Assembly (NCBI GenBank): GCA_944470555.2
Contig: OX104132.1
Coordinates: 20,345,755 to 20,409,754 of the forward strand
Direction: 5' to 3'
Length of the DNA: 64,000 nucleotides
Origin: Heterobilharzia americana
Lineage: Eukaryota > Platyhelminthes > Trematoda > Strigeidida > Schistosomatidae
This document shows, in pieces, positions 1-51,414 of this stretch. Every line of letters begins with the position of its first letter. The stretch's first letter is position 1. The notes below the pieces were generated by a model. That model did not search any database, was not told where the DNA came from, and was given only the letters and a program-made list of their open reading frames with translations. The position numbers and the translations under genes were made by a program.

Positions 1-440
1 CTTTTCGTGACACACCAGGTCTCTCAACCATCACATAGAACCACTGACTCACTTCACTGAATTGGTGTTGAAAATCCAGATCTTGTTCAAGCTTTATGCT
101 GAGTGCAGTGCAGTGCAGTGCAGAAGATCTCCACACTAGTTTCCGATTGATGAACGCCTGTCTTGCTGTCTTTCCGATCCTGGTTGGCTTAGACGTCCTC
201 ATGTGTTCCTGTGTCGTCGTCTGTAGTTGAAAGGATGCTGCCTACCTAGATAGGTGAAACAGGCTACTTCCTTTAAGTTTCTCCCGTTCATGGTGATTGG
301 ATCTTCTAGGTTCTTTTTCCCGGTCCAGTGTATGCCCATGTTCTCGCTCCTCACTGTTGGTTGCATGATCCAGTCGACCACAATCAGGAATATCATGGGT
401 GATGGTAGGTGGCAGCGTTGTTTTACTTCTGTCTCCACTT
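1..440 (-). mobile_element. RTE-like (family A) retrotransposon fragment, RT to 3' region
   Basis: Minus-strand translation gives LPSPMIFLIVVDWIMQPTV, then TMNGRNLKEVACFTYLG, both found in the more complete copy at 3,273-6,551. The segment that should join them (the YxDD region) has been deleted. It runs to position 1, so the 3' end lies outside. It abuts an inverted 5'-UTR segment at about 445. Confidence 0.8.
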
Positions 441-570
441 CTGGTTATCTAGTTCACTAGTTACTAGCCAGTCCTAAGCCCGGGTAAAGAGGGAAGGTTG
501 GGTGTAGAGCTAGCAAATCTACCCCGTAAAACCAATTCAACCGCTGAAGTAACCCCAGAGCACAAAGAAA
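441..570 (+). mobile_element. RTE-like (family A) 5' UTR, inverted against the adjoining fragment
   Basis: The sequence beginning CTAGTTCACTAGTTACTAGCC and running through the CTACCCCGTAAAACC block matches the 5' UTR at 3,273-3,400 and at 27,906-28,030. It is on the plus strand, while the same element's RT and 3' part lies on the minus strand just to the left. This head-to-head layout is that of a 5'-inverted (twin-primed) insertion. Confidence 0.75.
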
Positions 571-1640
571 ATATAAAATCTTAGTCATAGTTATAATAAA
601 ATGTGAAAAGTCATCAACAAAGTTCAATAAAGTCACAATATGATTACAGTTAGAAGGTCAACTCAACCTCCTCGGAAACGCCTTATAAGATTATAGTAAA
701 TAAACACAGAAATGAATAAAGTGTCTTAGGGAGATTATGACCAAGGCTATGTTAGAGATTGTTTATACCTCTAGGTTGCGAAAGCCTCTGCTGTGCTGGG
801 GCGGCAAATACACACACCCTTTTGAAATGACTAGTGATAACTAAATATTGAAGAACCAAGCTTTTAACGACTTTACATTCTCTTTTAGACAACTATGGAG
901 GATAGTGCTTGGTGATGAGTTTAGATAAAATGTATAACTTTTGAAAATGATTCATGGTTAAGAAAGTTTTTTTTATCGCTGAACTGTATTTTATTGAATT
1001 TTCATTATCTAATGGAACTATTTCTTGTAACTTTATGTCTTTCGTGTACATTCATCAAGCAGAAATATATGAATAGTAAACTTTGTGCATAGTCTAAGCT
1101 TTATAAGAGTTTTAAACCGTTTTCAAATATTCTGCCAAGTTTTACTGATGTTTATACTCTTACATCAGTCAGTTGTATCACTAATCATTCAGATTTCTAT
1201 GGTATTCATCACAGTGTTATGGATGACTTCAGGGTGACTACTATACATCTGATAATCAAAGTTTAAACTGGGTTATACATCATAGGATCGAAAGCATATC
1301 AATTAATTCCAAGTCAATACTTCTTCTAAGCATTTTTAAACTATAGAAATATGTCTGTGTGGTTAATACCAACTCTGTCAACAACATATATAGAAAAAGA
1401 CTGATTGAGTGAAGAAATGTATTCCTTATCAATTAGGTCTTCATAATGGGCTCTACATTAATATGCATAGTCGTCTTACAATTTAACCAAATTACCAATC
1501 ATGTGGTGATATTTCGGAAATAATGATGTCAATAATCAATACGGGTTACTAAAATAGGAAACATGAATATTGATAGAAACAAGGGGAAGGGGAAGAGGTG
1601 TACAAAGTAATCCTAGAAGTTACATCATGTTGACGGTCAC
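571..1640. other. AT-rich stretch, nothing recognised
   Basis: No exon, repeat or open frame could be supported. C-terminal DRC1 exons might have been expected here, but no splice-flanked coding block was found. Confidence 0.4.
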
Positions 1641-1644
1641 GGTA

Positions 1645-2200
1645 ATGAAAGTGGTCGAACAAACTTCTTTTGAATACAAAGGTTAGGTTTGTTTGTAAAG
1701 GTGGATTGCAATCGCCTCTGCTACGTGAAGTAACCGAGTATGTAATCCATGAGGTAAATTAATTGGAATCTGATGAATAATTTTGAAGGCTTTTCCAGTA
1801 ACCACTTGATGTCCTGTGTCAACTAAGTGTGTAAGCATGGAGCTCTTTACATACTCCTACTCTGTCCCTTGTTCAACCATGATGGGTGGTACTCAGAAAT
1901 TCGACGATGGAACTGCCTCATTGTACGCCCAATGTAACTCGCTCCACAGGAGCAGTTGAGTTGATAAATGCACGTAGAAGTGGCAGAATCAGGCAGTTTG
2001 TCTTTATTTCTTGCACCTAGAATCGAGCGGTTGTAGAAGGCGGGACATAATTTAGCGGCTGGGAATGCTTTATGCAAGACTCTTTTTATGCGTTGTGTGA
2101 TGATCTCACTGGCAATATCACTCTTAAATTGCAGCTTCAAGAAGATTTGCTTCTTAGGAACTGTTGGCATTGTTTTCTTAACCCTTGTAATATTCATGTG
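1645..2200 (-). mobile_element. Penelope-like element, C-terminal GIY-YIG endonuclease part
   Basis: A minus-strand ORF ends a linker (QRIKRVLHKAFPAAKLCPAF) followed by CIYQLNCSCGASYIGRTMRQ, the GIY-YIG nuclease signature with the CxC of PLEs. After a stop and frameshifts, TKHL-type text (QDIKWLLEKPSKLF) and NLCIQKKFVRPLSLP follow, as in the C-termini of the copies at 20.2 kb and 28.4 kb. The RT domain is absent, so this is a 5'-truncated, inactive copy within the 3' part of DRC1. Confidence 0.85.
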
Positions 2201-2284
2201 CTTAGTTACAAACTTGTCTGCGTATATATATCATGGACTGACATCATTTGGAGAACCACTGAAAACCTAGGAACACAGGACATT

Positions 2285-2410
2285 ATCTGTTTCGATTGCT
2301 GACGGGGTAGTGAGGACGTACTGATGATGAGACCTATAATAGGGCGAAACAACGCTCTCAGGTTTATTTTCAATGGCTCTTCAGTTGATGTCAGTCTACA
2401 ATGAACACAA
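2285..2410 (+). repeat. Hammerhead-type SINE, 3' half (type 2), degenerate
   Basis: The string TACTGATGATGAGACC, then GGGCGAAAC and CTCTCAGG, followed by a tail resembling TTGATGTCAGTCTACAATGA, matches the ribozyme-plus-tail portion of the tRNA-derived SINE at 31,270-31,465. The core carries a small insertion and the cleavage site is altered, so activity is unlikely. Confidence 0.55.
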
Positions 2411-2470
2411 TCCTAAAAATGAAGTCGCTATTCACTTCAAATTACATATATACATCACAAGTACACTTAC

Positions 2471-41074
<38,604 letters not shown>

Positions 41075-41086
41075 TCGGTTAAATAT

Positions 41087-43680
41087 CTGCAAAGTGAGTT
41101 GTTATGACACCATAACCCTGAGAAAAGTAAAACAAACGTACTTAAACTTGAAGCCATAATAGTATGGAGTATCTAACATTAAAATGATGAAATGATAAAT
41201 CATTTGAAGACAGAGCAATAAAACACTATTCTTCAATCATTTTTTAAAGTTCGCAAACAGACCAAAAACGGGAAAATAAAGAGTACATATGAGAAATAAG
41301 AAAGAAATTAAGGAAGAAATGAGACGAAAATCGTGGGTAAGAGTGACAATTTTCTCTTTTTTTACGCTTTTCTCCCCAATTGTCTCCTTTTCCCCTTGAA
41401 GTCGTTAACCCCCATCAACCTACATGTCTACATCCCCCCCCCATACAGTCGCTTCTTTTTGCCCTAACTTGTCTATTTTTCCTAAAAAGTCGCTTTCCTC
41501 GTCCAACTCGGCCTTTTTACACAGCTTCTCCGTCATTGTATACTTCTCTCTCGCTATTACTGCACTACGTTTCGCATTATTTTGGAATGAAGAAAAGCTT
41601 TATTTGTAAGGGACAGAGAATTGGTATGCATATGTGTCAGGAGTTCACTGGGATTTCAGAGTTACTGCCAGTGAGTCAAATAATACTACATTCTTTGGCA
41701 GTTATGTTGGTGTAACAAACGGAAGCATACTCAGTGTTGGTCAGAGTTTAACAGAAGCGTGATATTCACTAAGGAACAGCCTAATATACCCAAGTCTTTA
41801 GGATATTGTTTGTTTCGATCCTGTTCTGTGTCACTTGACGAGAAGACAGCCGGTAGACGGACACCAAATATGCAGTCAGCTTCATCTTCCCTGACGTAAG
41901 CTGGCGCTAGGGTTTCATGATGCAGACCATTACCGCTCAAAAAGTTTACATTGGCAGCAATAAATCGGATGGGAAATTGTTTATGCCCCTTTGGTCATTA
42001 TGTTTTTGCCTGATAGTATACTCGCTATCTCAGTCAAGGATGTACCGGAAACTTTTCCAGGTATGTTTCCGGGCACATTTATGCTGCGCAGTGTCATGAA
42101 AAAGTGGGTACTTTACAGTCTCCCTAGGTTTTTCATTCAGTTATATTTCCCTTGTTTCGTTTTTACTTACGGAGTCGGGCTAATTTGTTTTGTTCCGTTT
42201 CCAGCCGACAGAGCCACATGTTTCCAAAGTGCATCAACAGCTGCTGTAGCGGCTTAGCCTGGTTTCACCATCCACCTTCCATTACATTCAGAGTAAACGG
42301 TCGCATTTTCGCCGATATCCCTTGCTTTTGTGTTCAACTGTATGTAATGCATATGGTGCATTTGCTTTGTTGTGAGGAATTCGCTGGTTTCATTGCAACT
42401 AAGCAGTTTAATGTGATCGTAATTGTCCAAGTCTTTTAATTCTTCATGCCAAGCAGTACAGTTTCTTTCTACAGATTGAGTTCTACGTGCTTGGGTAAAT
42501 GTAACCCACATTTCTCTATAACCTAACTGACCTCATGACTTAGCACCTATTTCTTGAAATTCTTCCCTTAAAACGATCTCTCTACTCTGGATTGATAAAA
42601 GAACTTTTTATCGGTGCATTTTCATAGCATGTAACATGTTTTATTATCTGCCCTTTGTTATCAGTACTTACATGTAAGTACTCTGCACCATCACATTGTT
42701 TCGGTAGCCCCAATATGGTAATACTCAATATGAAACACCATGATCAATTCCCCCCCCCCAGTGACTGCACAAAGGGCGGTCGCCAACTTAGAGAAAACCA
42801 TGAATCTCACTTAGATGTTTAGAACTTCATCAAACTTTTGTACATAGGTATATGAAAAGTGAATACCTGGTCCAAGATCCTCTGGTCTTTCTATTTCGTA
42901 GTGATATCTTCGGCTTCAGACTAATTTTCATTACCGTCGTGCCCACCTTCACATTCTTTCACCTAAGCCTACCTCTAAACAGTTGGTTCCCGATACTTCT
43001 TCAAGTAAGTTTTGTAGTCAGTACAAAGAACTCACCCAGATGCATCATGGTTGATCTACTCCTGCGTATTTTCGTGCTCTCGTTTCAAATTTCGCCTGCT
43101 GCTCGCTCTTGTTACCCACCTTTCAGGTTTACCTAACCAGTCCTGCATTCAAGTGGTACCCCAGAAATCGCATTTGTCAGTGTGCACCGTGCCATCAAAA
43201 CCTTATGACGAACGCACACACCCCAAGGTCATGATTGTGATGCGGCCCCACCTTCAAGAATATTGGAAGATTCAAACAATAACCGAATAATTCCTAATTT
43301 CGAACTCAGCCTGCTCCAACACACCTCTTGTATGCCATGAATAACGGTGTCCAATTTACAGCTTAACACCGTACATGAAGGTCAATTCTCATTGCCAAAA
43401 TGCTCAAACCTGTAAACTGGCTCGTATTCATGTAACCTGTTGTATGAAATATATATACATATTAAAATACTCCATGCTCGTGGTAACTAAAGCAAATCGG
43501 AGCAAACGAAAGTGCCTAGCACCTCTCAGACTTGACCAGGTGTAGTGCATCGGAGCTTGATATTATCGTCTATCAAGGCTACCTTCACAGCACATCCCTG
43601 AGGTTTTATTCTTTGGTAGTCTTTCTCTAGGTATTATGATATTCTAGGCGCTTGAAGGAGAAAAAACGGACAAACGCCCG
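41087..43680. other. DRC1 upstream region, mixed low-complexity and unidentified sequence
   Basis: From 41,087 to about 41,340 the sequence is purine-rich, followed by a pyrimidine-rich stretch (41,345-41,540). The DRC1 promoter should lie here, but no motif can be singled out. Beyond 41,600 GC content appears to rise. Short frames such as the 85-codon minus frame 42,511-42,254 are not recognised. A run of C residues sits near 42,753. Confidence 0.35.
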
Positions 43681-43939
43681 CTTCTAGTTTCTGTTCGTAG
43701 TCCCCAAGTCACATGATATCTGCTGCTCTTCACCCGTATGGGAAAAAAGTAAGGTCTTAATTCTCTGGCCATTTTTGGGGGGTGACATTTTCCATGATAG
43801 TCCAAACGGGTACCAAATTAAGTTTTTACCAGTGCGCGACCTCGCTCTCAGACAAGAGCACACCAAATATGGACAGTCCTTCGCACTGGATAGACTGACC
43901 ATCTACTGTTCAGTATCCAATACCTGATTAACGAGCATG

Positions 43940-46430
43940 TGTAAACCAGTTGATTTCTTCTTGCCCGTTCATTCGTCTTGTGTTGAATAGAAAACACATA
44001 ATCCAGCTTCTAGGCAGACAAAAACTATTATATCTTACATAAGTAGGCACCTGAAGTACGAAAACACTGGGTAGGTCACCTATCAAGTCACTAACCGAGG
44101 CTTTCAGTCTTGTGAGGTTTGTTTTAACGTCAAGTCACCTTCCGATGGACCGTGGTAATTTTGCGTCTGCTTTTTGTCAATTAACAACCACATCCATAGA
44201 GTCCGTCTTCGCACCACACACGGTAAGATAGGTCATAAAGTTTCCTCCAAAGTGATTCTGGTCTGCGTAGAAAGAGGCGTATTGCTCTTCTGGTCGTTTG
44301 ATAACTACCCTGACATGTGGTTTTATTCTCCTTTCGATATCAGAACTTAGGCATAGGTAAGGTGAGGGTTAGGCTGCCACGAGTGTGCATCTATTTTCTT
44401 AAGGCCGGTTGCGCGCTGCCTGAAAGTCAAATAATCAATTCACCACAAATCTTTCGCCCTTGGCAACCAGGAGATTTCCTCATGTCATCGGAAGTTTTTG
44501 AAAATTTTATCGACGATCAACCGACAATGTGATCTTATTTCCAGGCGTTGATTCACTCAGTGACCTCAGTTTTCGTTGTTCATTTAATTTCGTTTGCTAA
44601 CTTCTCAGTTTTGACTCTGACACAGCTGCGGCGATCTTCCAACTCTCTTCTTGACTTCATATTATTTTCTTCCAAAGCGAATGTAATGCGAAAGTCACTG
44701 ATGCTTTTCAAAAGTGAAGTGGTCAAGAATCTCTTTCTAGCAAGCATTATTGGCGGTAACATATTTCGAACAATGAAATACACGAACAAATGCCACAATA
44801 AAGGGTGTTATCTGGAGGTTATTCTTCTCTTTTGAGCTGAGGAAGTCTAGAACGAATGGGTCGATGAGCCACATAGCCTCCCGGTATAAGCAACTTTTGG
44901 ATATTGCTGGTCACAGATATTGAACAAGTGCAGCTTCGTTGCACAACAGCAGTGAAAAGTAACACGAGTATAGTCACTCATCATGAGAAGTATCCTGGCA
45001 ATAGTGAGCCAAATAATCAGAAAAAGTACATAACAGATAGTGTTGAGCATAAATGAAGCCGAAAGTACGACAGCATTCAGTAAATTTGTGCTGTCTACAG
45101 ACAGCATGCGAAACCAGAGTTAAATGTTGGGACGGGCGGGGGTAGATTTGCAACCAGTAATGCATGGCGTCACGCACAGTGCAACGATTGTTTAGATCCA
45201 GTATGCCGTAAATAGAGTTATCTGGATAAATTGAGCCACAAATATAGTTCTATCCAAGTACTGTTGTCACGAAGTGGGGTAAATTATATAGGGTTTCATC
45301 AATCAACCATTCGATAGCAATTCAAGGTCGGGGTATCACATAAGGCCACATGTGATCACCGCTGTTTCTGCTTAAACAGCGTTCAGGACTGGAGGAAACT
45401 CCATGTTTGTGTGCGGGAAGCATATACATAGCCAACATTCCCAGATGAGGTCCTGACCGGTGCCGCGAACTTTGGGAAGATTGTAGTCTGGGATGAACTG
45501 CCTCCCGGACTTTTTCCCTCGCATCTCCAAGTGGTATGAAACGATAGTTCGCACGTGTTGAATAGAAGTTCGAAGTATATTTCGACGATGAGTGTGCGCT
45601 GGTATGATCCGCGGTCACAATCCACACACCAGGTGCGAAGGAGGGACATAGGGGCGTGAGAGGTGGAGTCGGTTATCTTGAAATTTGGCGAAACAACATT
45701 GAAGACCAGAGCATGTTAGGATGGCACGAGGGGTAACAGGTTACGTAGTTTAATATTGCATTTGTGGAGTACCTTTGGAGTTTTGTGTGCTAAATTTTTT
45801 ATATCCGAGTTGAAGCTGTATTACAAGCGCCCAAAAATGGTGACTCCATTCTGCAGTTGGGAGCCAGCAAGAGCTTTGGTGTGCGCACGTAGAGTTGGGT
45901 TAAGAGAAGGGGGAAGATAATCGCCGTGGTCGCAAGGTAGGGGAGGGTGTGAAGCGTGTATAAGGCCTAACGACCTCAGGTGGGGGTGGTTGCCGTAAGT
46001 CCCCGCTCAAGACTATTTAACAGGGTTAAAAACCAACCATATTTATTAGAGCCGCTTCCACCACCTCGGGAACACCAGGCCTCTACATAGCCATTTCTGA
46101 GCGCTTCTTTTGCAAGACACCCGTGCAGGAACAGACCTTAGGTTCTACCTGAACCAGAAAGCGAGCTTACCAGCTGCTGAAGCTGTCATGCGGAAGTATT
46201 GCTACGTACGGATACAGGAAGCTTATTCTAGATTAAGCTGTAGTAAGTGGGGAAGAATTTGCATTTGGCATGTTTGCTGCAGCTCTTCACCCCAAGCACG
46301 GGTGTATGATCTCTGATGTCATGCTGCGGTGCAGATTTCCAGACGTGCGGGGAGGGATGGTATGACAGAAAATGTTAAAACAAGACATTCAGCGAAAAGG
46401 ACCTTTTTCAACGAAGTTATTCTCAAGCCG
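43940..46430 (+). repeat. 2.49-kb inverted repeat, left arm
   Basis: The reverse complement of this segment occurs at 56,912-59,404. Alignment starts at TGTAAACCAGTTGATTTCTT (left) against 59,404 and continues to CAACGAAGTTATTCTCA near 46,423. In the stretches compared base by base the only difference seen is a 2-bp indel (GATAGTG here, GATAGAGTG in the other arm, near 45,035). After 46,424 a further dozen bases match only loosely (GCCGTACACGC against GCCGTGCATGC). Open frames of 68 and 95 codons (46,110-46,316 and 44,548-44,835) are duplicated too and match no family I recognise. Confidence 0.95.
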
Positions 46431-46436
46431 TACACG

Positions 46437-47259
46437 CGCATGTTTACGTATGACATTTAGAGGCAGTAATCATTGGTGGGATCTAAGTTAAATAATGTGA
46501 GGTTGAAATGTTAATAATGGTGGTTACAATGATAATTGAGCCAGTTTATGACGTAAAAGTGTAATGATAGCAAAATGGATCACATGAGATTGTTAAATCA
46601 TCTGTAATGTGCATATGGGTTAAAAAGGGTGAAAACGCGATGGGGTTAAAAAACAATCGAAGGATTTTGTGAAATGAGTGAGACAAGTTAGTTGGCATAA
46701 GTTGAAAATGTTTCGTTAAAGGTCGCCATTACTAGGAAGATTAAATGTAATAGCCCGGGACCAATTAGATATAGAAGTAAGGTTATGGCGACTGTGAAAA
46801 AGTACGAAGATTGATCTGACGGAAAGGGGGGAGGGTTGAAAAACGAAGAAGGAACGAAGCACACCAAGATGAAAATAAGTCAAAACCAAAGCAGGGACAA
46901 AGACCGTACATGTTTTTTGCACCCAAAGATCGAACCTTAGTTCGTGGATAGCCGGGACCCATGATGTTTTCAGAAGCTGAACACTGATGAAAAGTGAGGT
47001 ACTTGAGCGAACTCGATAGATAACCTTAGGATCATTGTTTGGGTCGGCTGAATGGTCGGAGTCGATCAACTGTTCAGGGATAGAACTTCTAACGCGTGCA
47101 AAATTTTGCATCGGCGATTTGAGTTAGTTCTTGGATAACGTTTCTGTAAGGGTTCAGCAGACAGCATAGTGCACCTGTCTACGCAATTAGCATCGCCCGC
47201 ACTACTTACTAAGTTTATGGTGCATTTTTCTTGTACATATTCGAGTCACGACCTGTCAG
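46437..47259. other. Unidentified sequence, possible CR1 C-terminal remnant
   Basis: A 131-codon minus-strand frame (47,111-46,716) lies downstream, in minus orientation, of the RT thumb-like fragment at 47.3-47.6 kb, where the C-terminus of a CR1 ORF2 would be expected. Its text (SNWSRAITFNLP) only vaguely recalls the NxWNSLP motif. Confidence 0.3.
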
Positions 47260-47560
47260 TATAGTTCATGCTAGAAGAAACGAGCGAGCCATACTTTAGT
47301 ACCAGTCCAAAGGACCTTTAAAGGGTCAAATTTAACCCCTTTTGTATAGAAGCTATTCAGAAGAAAACCCGATAACCTTCTAGCCTTAGAGAAGATATCT
47401 GAGACGTGGCCACTGAAGTTAAGGTTACCGGAATACTTAACTCTCTGACCACACACCCCGCAGTTTGTTCAAATTTCATCATCTCCTTAGAGCAGCGCGA
47501 CGCTAGGATGATTTTTTCCGAGGTGGGGGGTTCCACCCCTTTCGCGGTTGAAAGCAAGTC
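47260..47560 (-). mobile_element. CR1-clade-like RT, thumb region fragment
   Basis: Minus-strand translation reads VKYSGNLNFSGHVSDIFSKA, then RRLSGFLLNSFYTKG. This corresponds to the DLGV...L.FS.HV..I..KA.R...ll.RSF block after the YxDD motif in CR1-like RTs. Flanking frames are shifted. It may be the distal part of the same relic whose endonuclease lies near 60-61 kb. Confidence 0.65.
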
Positions 47561-49473
47561 TCGTTTTTTTACTTCACCAGAGTAAAATATTTAAATCGGC
47601 CCAAAAAGCTGATAAATGTTCGGCTACTGTGTCCCACTGGAAGCTGTAAACTATCTAAAGCCTAAAGCACTTGGTCCCGTTGATGAATTTAAACAGCGTA
47701 ATGAGAGGACAAAGATTATCTAAAGTACATGATGTATTAGAGCTGCACATTTCAAACAGTCTAATCACACATGGGCTTGTCGAACTATCTGTATGAAAGT
47801 TTACTAAAAGGGTCAGTGAAGTCAGTCGGAAACATGTGGATAGGAAGGGCAGAGAAGGAAAACAAGATTTGGATCACTAACGTGGTACGAAAACTAAAAT
47901 CCAAGGCAGGTTCAACGTTGGTACAAAATGTTTTGCATGCATAAAGAAGGTGTGAATTTACGGGTGGCAAGAGCTTCGATAAATCTAATCGCTAGGCCCT
48001 TTTACGAGGCATTCTAAAGGCCGTTTTCATGCCTTCCCTGTGATTAGTTTCTGGTGTGTATCTAGCGACAGGTGAAGATGGTTGGGTGCGTTTTGACTTG
48101 CTCTCGTGATGTTTTTAAAAACATTGACCACCCATTTTGTTTGACTTCGTTCAATTTGTTTGCACAACCATATTTAACCACTTGTTTCGATTTGTGTTAC
48201 AATTATCTCTTGTTTTTGATAGAAACTGCAGTAGCCGTTAAAATTAAAGGTTTGTAATTAAGTTTCATACATATATTTTGTCGCAAAGAACAGTTTTCGC
48301 AGGGTTCACTTACTGTTTGAACATACATTCGTTTTTGGCAACCAACTGTTTTGGATTCGGTCGGTCTCGCTTCGGGTTCTGGGAACTCCGAAACTTCGTA
48401 TCTTCGTTACGTGCTACTCAGCGAATTTGACGTAACAAAGATGGACGTTTGTCACCTCTGTCTATCGAATCTGTTGAAGCCATTTGGTCTTGAATCCACT
48501 TAAGTACGCGTCCAACCATCCTTAACTTCATAACTTGACTATTGTAGCGGCCAAAACCCAATAATCTTGGCCTGAACGCGGGAAATAACTAGGTGATGCC
48601 AACTGACGTGAATCTGACTATTCCCTGCGTTCTACTGTATAGCTTCCGAACTTCCGCGAGTGACACACAGTCAAAGGTTGGATCAAAATATCAAAACACG
48701 GTTTGCAGTAATTCAATAGTAGATTCGTGACAAAATCTGTGGTACTATCAAAGCAACAATAAGTTATGTCAAAATTACAAAAATACTTCAACAGTGCCGT
48801 TGGGTAACTATACAGTCCAAAACGTTCTCGGGTACAAATACGTACTACACGGTAAAACTGGTTAAACAAACACAACTGTTAAGTACCTGTCGGTCAATAG
48901 GAATATTCCCGACAAAAGGGACCAAAACTCCGCCTACCAGAATCAAATCAACAAACAAACGTTCCCAGTAGACAGTCAAATCACTGCACAACCGTAAGTT
49001 GAAGCAAAACAAAAATGTCGGGCGCAGTAAAACAACATCACCTTGTCAGCAGTCCAGCGTCACATAATAGGAAAGTGAAACATTCATAATAAGTCTCAAA
49101 CATACAAAGGCAAATACCGAGTGTAAAGTCAAATAAGACAGTTAAGCAAGCAAATAACATTACACCGGCTACGGCCAAAGGCACACCATCCATAACGAGG
49201 GTAAAAATGTTAAAATAAATGTCAATACAACCAAATAAGGGTGATTGGGAGGGATTTTCAGATCAATTTTCCGTTACAACTACTCCTTTCTGTGTATGTG
49301 TGCCCAAACATCTACGCAAACTGAAAGGCGCAATGGGTTGGGATGAAATCGTTCATATGTTGTTTTAGTTGGTTCTCTAACGTAGACATTTTCTTCTCCA
49401 CACCAACTACCTGGGGTGAATGACATGTTTTAAAGATGGTTGATCTTAGCTTTTTACTCGTAGTAAAGCTATG
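47561..49473. other. Unidentified sequence between CR1 and PLE fragments
   Basis: No family motif was found in six frames beyond short open frames (48,072-48,257 plus; 48,875-48,618 minus). The expected CR1 palm region is not visible here. Confidence 0.35.
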
Positions 49474-50150
49474 CTACTCACTTCTAAGTGCAATGGGATG
49501 TAGGAACACTGTACACTTTTCAGCGCTACGTGACTTTTGTATCTGCTGGTAAGTTTCAGCGGGTAGCCGTTGCGTCAGTGCTGTCATCAGTAAATTAGCT
49601 TCTTCCTCTTTCGTGTCATCGATGTGGACGCGGTTTATCCTGTTGAATGAGCACCCAACTGAACGGGGTGAGACTAGATAATAGCCATGGGAACTGAGAT
49701 ATTGCTTTGCCCACGTAAGTTTCCTGTGGGTCAGCCCCCTAATCAAGTCATCTTTCTGTCGATTAAACAATATGTCTAATGGCGGTAGACGGTTGTCCAT
49801 CTCTCACTCACAAGTAAAGTTAATGTGGTTTTGAAGCATGTTCATCTTCCCCAGCAGGTATATCGCGCTGCCAGGCTTTTCACATATAATGACTATATTA
49901 CTGACATATCTCTTATAAAGTGAAACCCTTTGGGTGAGATCGTTGACCATATTTTCAATGTGTGACATGTATATGTCGGCTAGCAACGGTCCCAACGGAT
50001 CACTCATCGCGATGCGATTGATCTGTGGTAAGTATTGGCCCAGAATATAAAATGAGCTATGTCGGCACACTTTAATAATAAGTTTTTTACAAATTAGGAG
50101 GGATAAGGGATGTGAGGCCGTTAGAAGAAATCTAGTCACACAGAATACCG
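49474..50150 (-). mobile_element. Penelope-like RT fragment inserted in a CR1-like RT
   Basis: The minus-strand frame from about 50,150 gives LPQINRIAMSDPLGPLLADI, YMSHIEN and VSLYKRYVSNIVIICEKPGS, where the catalytic YVDD has become YVSN. After a stop it continues LPPLDILFNRQKDDLIRGLT and HRKLTWAKQYLS. It has no nuclease domain. Upstream, with no gap, the text changes to CR1-like RT. Confidence 0.85.
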
Positions 50151-50159
50151 GTTTCCCAT

Positions 50160-50790
50160 TAAGGTCGTCTGCAAAAAGAGGTGGTCTGTTAGGTCTGACA
50201 ATCCCACACGTACCGTTAATACGCATGAGAAAGTGGAGTGGGGCATGTGCACCTCCTTGTAACACCGCTTGTAGCTGGTCGGGGTCTGAAAAGCAGTCAT
50301 TTCACCTAACTATGCGATAACATTCATGAAGAAATGAATAGAATCACTTTTATAAAGGATTCATCAAGCAAAATGACCTGGGCTTCATGAGCAGTCCCTG
50401 GTGAGGCACTGTCAGGTGCCTTATTGAAGTTTAAAAGAGTACAGCAACAAAAAGCCCTTGATCACGCCTTTGAGTGATATGTTCAAGATAATTTAGCGTG
50501 CAGGTGTCACGGGATCCGGCCTTTAGCAACCATGTGCTGCGAAGTACGTAATGAATTATTATCGAACGAGTAATCCACAACACCATTCTCTATAATTCTT
50601 TCCACCGCTCTGGAAGCTACCGACATGAGAACATCTGGGTGGTTACTTAAATGTGTGGTTGATACGAATCTATTATTGGGAAGTTTCACGGTGTTAATCG
50701 CCACGGAAATATTTTGCGCCGCAAACCTCTCGTTCTTGGCGTACAAGAGGATTCTACTGGGACTCCATCCCGAGTGCACTACTTTTGCTC
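50160..50790 (-). mobile_element. CR1-clade-like RT, palm fragment
   Basis: Minus strand: LPNNRFVSTTHL (NYRPVSLTS motif), then SVASRAVERIIENGVVDYSF, SLRTSQH and LLNFNKAPDSAS (the YLDFSKAFD motif, Asp changed to Asn). After breaks, LQGGAHAPLHFLMRINGTCG (PQGSVLGPLLFLLYIND) and PPLFADDL follow. The order is exactly that of CR1-like RTs. It ends where PLE sequence begins near 50,155. Confidence 0.78.
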
Positions 50791-51414
50791 ATTACCGAGA
50801 CAGGTAAGTAGCTACTGAAGTGGTCCATAATTTGCTTAGGGTCATCGTGTACATGACTATTCAAATGATGCGCTTTATTCCGTCAGATCTGGGTTATTTC
50901 ACCCTGGATTTGGGAACTTTCGTAAGAGAACAAACAGCATTTTCGGAGTTATAGACCTAGTTTTTTTACGGGGAAAAGTCAAGGCTACCACATAAGTTAC
51001 TATGAGATATGATTATCAGTGCTCCGGTAGGTGCGTTGCTACGACGGCCTTCTCAACTTAAACATCGTAGCGAAAACCTAAAGTTCTTTCGGTTAATGTC
51101 GTGGTAGTTTCTTTACTCTATTGGTCTTCCGAAGTTAGAAGTAGATCCAAAATTCAAGCAGAATGCTACAATATTGTGTTAACTCTATGGGAATCGAAGG
51201 CCAGTACGCACCTTAGAGGAGGGGAGATTGCCAGTGGGGACCAAGTCTAGAACACCGTGGAGTCCAGTTAGACTTGGAACATATTGAGACTACCTGGAAG
51301 ACTTAAGACAGCGTATGAAAGATTACTACTGCTTGGGAGCTTTTTGGATACCATGAGGTTCCTGGTGGATCTAAGTCTCCACGAACGTTCTTACTTGAAA
51401 ATTACATACGGGCT

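Noticed and set aside
43684..43902. CR1-like RT palm fragment on the minus strand (text WKMSPPKNGQ)
   Set aside because: Only a vague resemblance to the W.m.fN..KC motif. Not reported as a feature.
45322..45649. Protein gene inside the 2.49-kb arms (frames of 88 and 101 codons, duplicated)
   Set aside because: Several overlapping frames of similar length in all three phases point to low stop density, not selection. No motif was recognised.
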